11,372 bases of DNA from assembly GCA_003132865.1 (NCBI GenBank), contig PKYZ01000668.1:1-11372 (forward strand). Direction: 5' to 3'. The notes beneath the pieces are model-generated. The model did no database searches. It was not told the origin of the DNA and saw only the letters and a program-made list of their open reading frames with translations. This document shows positions 5,530-11,372 of the stretch, piece by piece. A program made the translations under genes and the position numbers. The stretch is from Bryobacterales bacterium (GTDB lineage: Bacteria > Acidobacteriota > Terriglobia > Bryobacterales > Bryobacteraceae). The stretch's first letter is position 1. The number at the start of each line of letters is the position of its first letter.

Positions 5530-7653
5530 ATGCGCGCAACCCGGAAAGCGTGGCCCTTACTCGTACTGCTGGCGGAGGTGCTGGCGTTCTTCCGGCACAT
5601 CCTGTTCTACGGCCATTACGCCATCCCGTGGGACTTCGGCACCTACCATCTCTCGCAGGCCTGGTTTATCGCGCGATCGTTCGCACGCGGGGAGTTGCCG
5701 CTCTGGGATCCGTATACCTACTGCGGCATGCCGTTTTACGCCAACCTCACGGCGCAGCTTTTCTATCCCCCGGCTCTTGCGGCGATCCTGCTGAGTAACT
5801 GGACCGGCGGCGGACACTTGCTCTGTTGGCTCGAACTGCAGATGGCCGCGCACGTATTTCTGGCCGGTGCGTTCACTTACTGGCTGCTGCGCCGTCTAGG
5901 CCTGGAGCGGGCGCCGGCTGTAGTGGGCGCGACCATCTACCAACTGGGCGCTTACACGGCTTCGCAGGCGGAGCACCTGGGCGCGGTGGATGCGGCGGCA
6001 TGGCTGCCGCTGGCCTGGCTGTGCGTGATTTCGCTCGGCGAGCGGATCCGCTGGCGGTGGGTGGCCGGATTGGCCTGCGCGCTGGCGATGTCGCTTCTGG
6101 CGGGATTCCCCGCGACCACGGCGGTGGTCTTCATTTCGTGCTTTCTGCTGGCTGCAATATTGACGGTGCTGCGCCGGGCATCGCCGCTGGTGCTGGTAAG
6201 CACGGCCATCGCGGCCGCGTGGGCCATACTGCTGGCCGCGATACAACTCTTCCCGACACTGCAGCTCTCGCGCCTGAGCGTGGCGCAATATCGCAGTCAT
6301 TATCTGAAGACCGGCGGCGGCATGCCGCTGCAGGCTCTGGTCTCCCTGGTGCTGCCCAATCATTACGAGATTTTCCAGTTCGATGGCGGGACTTGGAAGC
6401 ATCCCTGGGAAGTGACCTTTCTTTATACTTACTGCGGAATTCCGGCGCTGGTGTTTGCGGTATTAGCGGTCGTGTATCGCAGGAACCGGTATGCGGCCGG
6501 CGTCGCTTTGCTGACGCTGTGCGCGGCGCTGTGGATGCTGGGCGACTCCACGCCGGTTGGGAAAACTGTCTTCGTGTTGCTGCCGGACGCCGTGAAGAAT
6601 TCGTTGTACGCGGAATTTGCGCTGTGCGCATTTTCGCTCGGTATGGCCGTCCTGGCGGGGTTGGGTGCGCAGCAGGTCCTCAATGGACGCCGGCCCTGGG
6701 TGCAGGCGGCCGTGGTCATGATCGTGGCGTCGGACCTGATCGCCGTCAGTTCGGGACGGCCGTTCAACACGGTGGATGAGCGGCGCGATCCGGGGATCGG
6801 CTACGACCACTACGCTGGCGTTCCGCAGATCCCAGCGGGAATACGGCGATTGACGAACCAGAATGTGCCGCCGTGGCGAATGGATGCGATGGAGGGATAC
6901 GCGGACATGACGACACACGGTCCGCTCTTCGAATATCCGTCGGCGAATGGCAACGATCCGTTCGCGCTGGTCAGGCTGATGCAGGTGCGGCTGTCGTTCT
7001 GCGAGGGTGTGCTCTGGGGCCGGTATTACGAGATCGCCGACCCCGATTCGCCGGTGCTCAAGCTAATGAACGTGCGGTATGTGATCGCGTCGCACGTGCT
7101 CGGAAAACCGGGAGAGCTGCACAAGGTGCTCGAACTGCCTGGGACGCACGTCTACGAAAATCCCGGCGTGCTGCCGCGATTCTTTCTGGTTAGCCGGGTG
7201 CGGCGCGCCGCGAACATGGACGAGGCGCTGGCCATGCTGCGCTCGCGCGGCTTCGATGCGCGGGCGGAAGCCATCGTGGAAGCTGCCGAGGCGCCAATCT
7301 CGCTCTCCGGCACGGAGCCTGCTGGGAGCGTGCGCGTACTCGAATATGGCGCGCGGCAATTTGCGCTGGAGACGGACGCAGCGGCGCCGGCATTTCTGGT
7401 GACGTCGGAAACGGCGTATCCGGGATGGCGCGCGTGGCTGGATGGCCAGGAGCGCGCGCCGCTCATGACTAACGTGGCATTCCGCGGTCTGCCGGTCCCC
7501 GCCGGCAAGCACGTGGTGAAGATGCGCTTCGATCCCGAAATCCTGTGGCGCTCCGCCTGGCTGACCCTGGCGGCTTGCGTCGCGCTGGTTCTCGCCGTTT
7601 GGTTCGGCGATAATAAGCAAGCGCAGGGGCCATGGACTTCAAAGAGCAACTGA
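5530..7653 (+). CDS. YfhO-family polytopic membrane protein (putative GT-C-type glycosyltransferase)
   Basis: This 707-residue protein has about ten to twelve hydrophobic segments. They include roughly residues 8-28, 100-120, 128-145, 155-170, 177-215, 219-241, 295-316, 322-337, 360-380 and 389-405, with a last one near 671-692. WDFGTYH at 34-40 places an acidic residue soon after the first helix, as is common in GT-C enzymes. Residues about 410-670 form a large soluble part, probably outside the membrane. Its end, YPGWRAWLDGQE (630-641) followed by FRGLPVPAGKHVV (651-663), is the recognisable C-terminal module of YfhO proteins. In Firmicutes, YfhO proteins modify lipoteichoic acid with sugars; the substrate in this presumably Gram-negative host is unknown. 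Start choice: the ATG at 5530 begins a basic residue stretch followed by a helix, with a weak GGA upstream. The 3' end overlaps dnaG by 22 bp, so the two are probably co-transcribed and coupled. Confidence 0.8.
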   Translation: MRATRKAWPLLVLLAEVLAFFRHILFYGHYAIPWDFGTYHLSQAWFIARSFARGELPLWDPYTYCGMPFYANLTAQLFYPPALAAILLSNWTGGGHLLCWLELQMAAHVFLAGAFTYWLLRRLGLERAPAVVGATIYQLGAYTASQAEHLGAVDAAAWLPLAWLCVISLGERIRWRWVAGLACALAMSLLAGFPATTAVVFISCFLLAAILTVLRRASPLVLVSTAIAAAWAILLAAIQLFPTLQLSRLSVAQYRSHYLKTGGGMPLQALVSLVLPNHYEIFQFDGGTWKHPWEVTFLYTYCGIPALVFAVLAVVYRRNRYAAGVALLTLCAALWMLGDSTPVGKTVFVLLPDAVKNSLYAEFALCAFSLGMAVLAGLGAQQVLNGRRPWVQAAVVMIVASDLIAVSSGRPFNTVDERRDPGIGYDHYAGVPQIPAGIRRLTNQNVPPWRMDAMEGYADMTTHGPLFEYPSANGNDPFALVRLMQVRLSFCEGVLWGRYYEIADPDSPVLKLMNVRYVIASHVLGKPGELHKVLELPGTHVYENPGVLPRFFLVSRVRRAANMDEALAMLRSRGFDARAEAIVEAAEAPISLSGTEPAGSVRVLEYGARQFALETDAAAPAFLVTSETAYPGWRAWLDGQERAPLMTNVAFRGLPVPAGKHVVKMRFDPEILWRSAWLTLAACVALVLAVWFGDNKQAQGPWTSKSN

Positions 7654-9365
7654 AATCCTCCGTCGACATCGTCAAGGTGATCGGGGAATACGTGCGGCTG
7701 CGCAAGTCCGGGGTTTCCCGTTATACGGGGCTCTGCCCGTTCCACAGCGAAAAGACCCCATCGTTTTCCGTACACGCCGGACATCAGTTTTATAAATGTT
7801 TCGGCTGCGGCGCATCCGGCGACGTCCTGAAGTTCGTAATGGAATTCGAGCACGTCAGTTTTCCGGAAGCGCTCAAGCTGCTGGCGGAGCGCAACGGCAT
7901 TCCGATGCCCAAGCGTGCGGAGTATGCGGATGCGGAGACGCACCTGCGGGCCGCCGTATTTCAGATCCAGGAATTGGCGCAGGAGGCGTTTCGCGAGCAG
8001 CTTGCCGGGCCGGCGGGCGCTGACGCGCGCCGCTATCTGGAGAAGCGCGGCGTATCGCCGGAGGTGAGCGCGCAATTCGGTCTGGGGTACGCCGAGCGCT
8101 CGGGCCGCGCGCTGCTGCGCATTTTGGAAAAACAGGGGTTCACCGCCGAGCAACTGGAGAACTCTGGTCTGCTGGGCCGGCGCGAAGACGGCAGCTTCTA
8201 CGACCGTTTCCGCAACCGGCTGATGTTTCCGATCCACAGTGAATCGGGGAAAGCGATCGCATTCGGCGGGCGCGCGCTCGATCCGGCCGACGAGGCCAAG
8301 TACTTAAACTCCGCCGAATCGCCGATATATAGAAAGAGCGCCGTGCTCTACAACCTGCACCGGGCCAAGGAAGGCATCCGGAGAGCGGATCGGTCCGTGC
8401 TGGTGGAAGGGTACATGGACGCCATCGGCGTCACCGCGGCGGGCGTGCGCGAAGTGGTGGCCAGTTGCGGAACGGCGCTGACGCCGCAGCAGGTGCAGGC
8501 GTTGCGGCGGCATTCGGAAAAGATAGTGGTGAATTTCGACCCGGATGCGGCAGGGGCGAACGCCGCGGAGCGGTCCATCAACCTGTTGTTGGACGAGAGT
8601 ATGCGTGTGCGGATCGTGGAATTGGAAGACGGTCTCGATCCGGATGAGTATTGTAAGGATCGCGGCGCGGATGCGTATCGCGGCAAGCTGGATAAGGCGC
8701 AGACCTATTTTTACTGGCTGGCCGATCGGGCGCGGGCGAAGTTCGACCTGCGCACGGCGGAAGGGCGGGTGGCGGGCTTCCAATTCTTGCTGCCGGCCAT
8801 TCAGCGCCTGCCGGATAAGATTGAGCGGGTAGCGGTGGCCAACGACGTGGCGGGATATCTGGGCGTGGACGCGGGACTGGTTTTGGAAAACTTTCGCAAA
8901 GCCGCGATGGACCGGCGCGACAAGAAGGTCGCCCCCGTGCGCGAGCCGCTGCGGGCGGACGAGAAGATTCTGCTGAACCTGCTGGTTTCCGATGCCGAGG
9001 CGTGCCACGAGCTGATTCCGGAACTGGAGCGTCTGCCGGCGCTGGAGCAGTTCGCCACGCGGCGTATATTCAAGGCGCTGTTCACTTTACACGCCAGCGG
9101 TACGGTGACTTACGAGGAGTTGCACGCGCGGCTGGAGGAAGGCGATCAAGAATTATTAGCATCCGCGGTGCTGCAAGATGAAACGGATGGCTCCGCCGTT
9201 TCACTATCCCTAGGAGAGGAGTGTCTGCGCAGTTTGCAGCGCTCCGGTCTCAAGACCCAGGTGGCCGCCCTGAAAGCCCGGGTGAAAGAAGCGGAGCGGT
9301 CCGGAAATATGCAAGAGGCATTGCGGCTGGCGGAGGAATTGCACGATCTCGAAAGGGCCGGATAG
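7632..9365 (+). CDS. dnaG: DNA primase
   Basis: DnaG makes the RNA primers for replication with the DnaB helicase. The CHC2 zinc-binding domain lies at about 33-90, with Cys35, His38, Cys56 and Cys59 in CPFH and CFGC. The catalytic core follows, with DRFRNRLMFPI (191-201) and KYLNS (223-227). The TOPRIM fold has LVEGYMDAI with Glu259 and Asp263, and NFDPDAAG with the metal-binding Asp303 and Asp305. The C-terminal part (about 435-577) is helical and poorly conserved, as expected for the helicase-binding region. It ends in a charged, coiled-coil-like stretch. The length of 577 is normal. The ATG at 7632 matches the family start (MDFKEQLKSSVDIVKVIGEYV) and lies inside the end of the YfhO-like gene, with AGGGG two bases before it. 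rpoD follows after 66 bp. Confidence 0.97.
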   Translation: MDFKEQLKSSVDIVKVIGEYVRLRKSGVSRYTGLCPFHSEKTPSFSVHAGHQFYKCFGCGASGDVLKFVMEFEHVSFPEALKLLAERNGIPMPKRAEYADAETHLRAAVFQIQELAQEAFREQLAGPAGADARRYLEKRGVSPEVSAQFGLGYAERSGRALLRILEKQGFTAEQLENSGLLGRREDGSFYDRFRNRLMFPIHSESGKAIAFGGRALDPADEAKYLNSAESPIYRKSAVLYNLHRAKEGIRRADRSVLVEGYMDAIGVTAAGVREVVASCGTALTPQQVQALRRHSEKIVVNFDPDAAGANAAERSINLLLDESMRVRIVELEDGLDPDEYCKDRGADAYRGKLDKAQTYFYWLADRARAKFDLRTAEGRVAGFQFLLPAIQRLPDKIERVAVANDVAGYLGVDAGLVLENFRKAAMDRRDKKVAPVREPLRADEKILLNLLVSDAEACHELIPELERLPALEQFATRRIFKALFTLHASGTVTYEELHARLEEGDQELLASAVLQDETDGSAVSLSLGEECLRSLQRSGLKTQVAALKARVKEAERSGNMQEALRLAEELHDLERAG

Positions 9366-9390
9366 CCGCGCGTTGCAAAAAACGGGGGTG

Positions 9391-9396
9391 TACAAT
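9391..9396 (+). promoter_or_regulatory. Weak candidate -10 for rpoD
   Basis: TACAAT lies 35 bp before the rpoD GTG in the dnaG-rpoD gap. The only -35-like sequence, TTGCAA at 9373-9378, is just 12 bp upstream, which is too close for a normal sigma-70 promoter. An internal rpoD promoter is common in such operons, but the evidence here is thin. Confidence 0.3.
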
Positions 9397-9431
9397 GTGG
9401 GAAATAGTCTCGCAACTGGTAGGGCGCTTTA

Positions 9432-11117
<1,686 letters not shown>

Positions 11118-11125
11118 GCTTTTGA

Positions 11126-11186
11126 GTGGGGCAGACCTCCAGGTCTGCGCGGGTCCTCCAGGACCCGCTTCGGCGCGCAAAGCGCG
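11126..11186. repeat. Tandem hairpin element, copy B (rpoD 3' side)
   Basis: After GTGGGG, two perfect hairpins abut. GCAGACCT (11131-11138) pairs with AGGTCTGC (11141-11148), and GCGGGTCCT (11149-11157) pairs with AGGACCCGC (11160-11168); each has a CC loop. A third, shorter stem pairs CGCGC (11174-11178) with GCGCG (11182-11186) around AAA. The head AGTGGGGCAG is identical to copy A at 2237. It lies between the convergent ends of rpoD and the Uma2-family gene. There is no T-run on either strand, so Rho-independent termination is doubtful, though stacked stems may still stall polymerase or shield 3' ends. Confidence 0.7.
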
Positions 11187-11193
11187 GCGGCGC

Positions 11194-11372
11194 TTACAAA
11201 TCCGGATTCCAGATACCCGCCATTTCCAGCACAAAACTATCGACGGGAGGTTCGCCCTCGACGCGACGCGGATCAACCAGCCGCTCCGTCGTTTCACCCG
11301 GGCGGTAGACGTAGACCGTGCGCGTCTTGGGATCGATCAACCTAAAAACTGCAGTAGGCCGTGCGCCTTGAA
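11194..11372 (-). CDS. Uma2-family protein, C-terminal part (cut by window edge)
   Basis: Reading the minus strand from the window edge gives 58 residues and a TAA stop at 11194-11196. The 5' end lies outside the window. The visible part runs [17 protein letters not shown], then [12 protein letters not shown], then [11 protein letters not shown]. This matches the end of Uma2-family proteins (formerly DUF820): a strand pair with 'DP..RTV.VYRPG', a short 'L.dp' segment and a final 'F.L.l..iW' motif. The fold is related to PD-(D/E)XK nucleases, but the catalytic residues lie upstream and cannot be checked here. The cellular role of the family is not settled. It is convergent with rpoD, with 76 bp and the hairpin cluster between the stops. 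Family assignment rests on this short tail only. Confidence 0.7.
   Translation of the reverse strand, partial: QGARPTAVFRLIDPKTRTVYVYRPGETTERLVDPRRVEGEPPVDSFVLEMAGIWNPDL

Noticed and set aside
7152..8237. A 361-codon minus-strand frame across the YfhO/dnaG junction
   Set aside because: It is antisense to two well-supported genes, has no recognisable domain and has shadow-like composition.

Overview
The window is about 62-63% G+C by eye and carries almost only core bacterial genes. Several features suggest Acidobacteriota, perhaps a Solibacter/Bryobacter-like lineage: the gene content, a Uma2-family gene fragment, and GGGGCAG-headed double-hairpin intergenic elements of a kind I recall from that group. 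This placement is inference; no rRNA or other marker settles it.

Layout, left to right. (1) 96-971, minus strand: a LysR-type regulator. (2) 972-1068: a short AT-rich divergent control region. It holds a near-palindromic T-N11-A site, a consensus -10 facing the regulator and a TTGCTA-N17-CATAAT promoter facing leuA. (3) 1069-5468, plus strand: leuA-leuB-leuC-leuD, the complete route from 2-ketoisovalerate to 2-ketoisocaproate (leucine branch). leuA is naturally short and has no C-terminal leucine-sensing domain. The leuA/leuB gap holds a double hairpin. The leuB/leuC gap holds a perfect 13-bp inverted repeat that includes the leuB stop codon. leuC and leuD overlap by 4 bp. (4) 5530-7653: a YfhO-like polytopic membrane protein. 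(5) 7632-9365 and 9432-11117: dnaG primase and the primary sigma factor rpoD, the core of the macromolecular-synthesis operon, without rpsU beside them. The YfhO gene overlaps dnaG by 22 bp. (6) 11126-11186: a hairpin cluster. (7) 11194-11372, minus strand: the C-terminal end of a Uma2-family protein, convergent with rpoD and cut by the window edge.

How it works together: the LysR protein probably reads a pathway signal and controls both itself and leuABCD from one operator. With no feedback domain on LeuA, and with no room for a leader peptide or T-box upstream of leuA, this transcriptional control may be the main control on the pathway. The membrane-protein/dnaG/rpoD group looks like a second transcription unit that starts at or near 5510.

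There is no CRISPR array, tRNA, rRNA, insertion sequence or phage gene that I can support. I do not see a new defence or mobile system. The points worth a second look are regulatory: the shared operator, the unregulated-looking LeuA, and the hairpin elements between genes.
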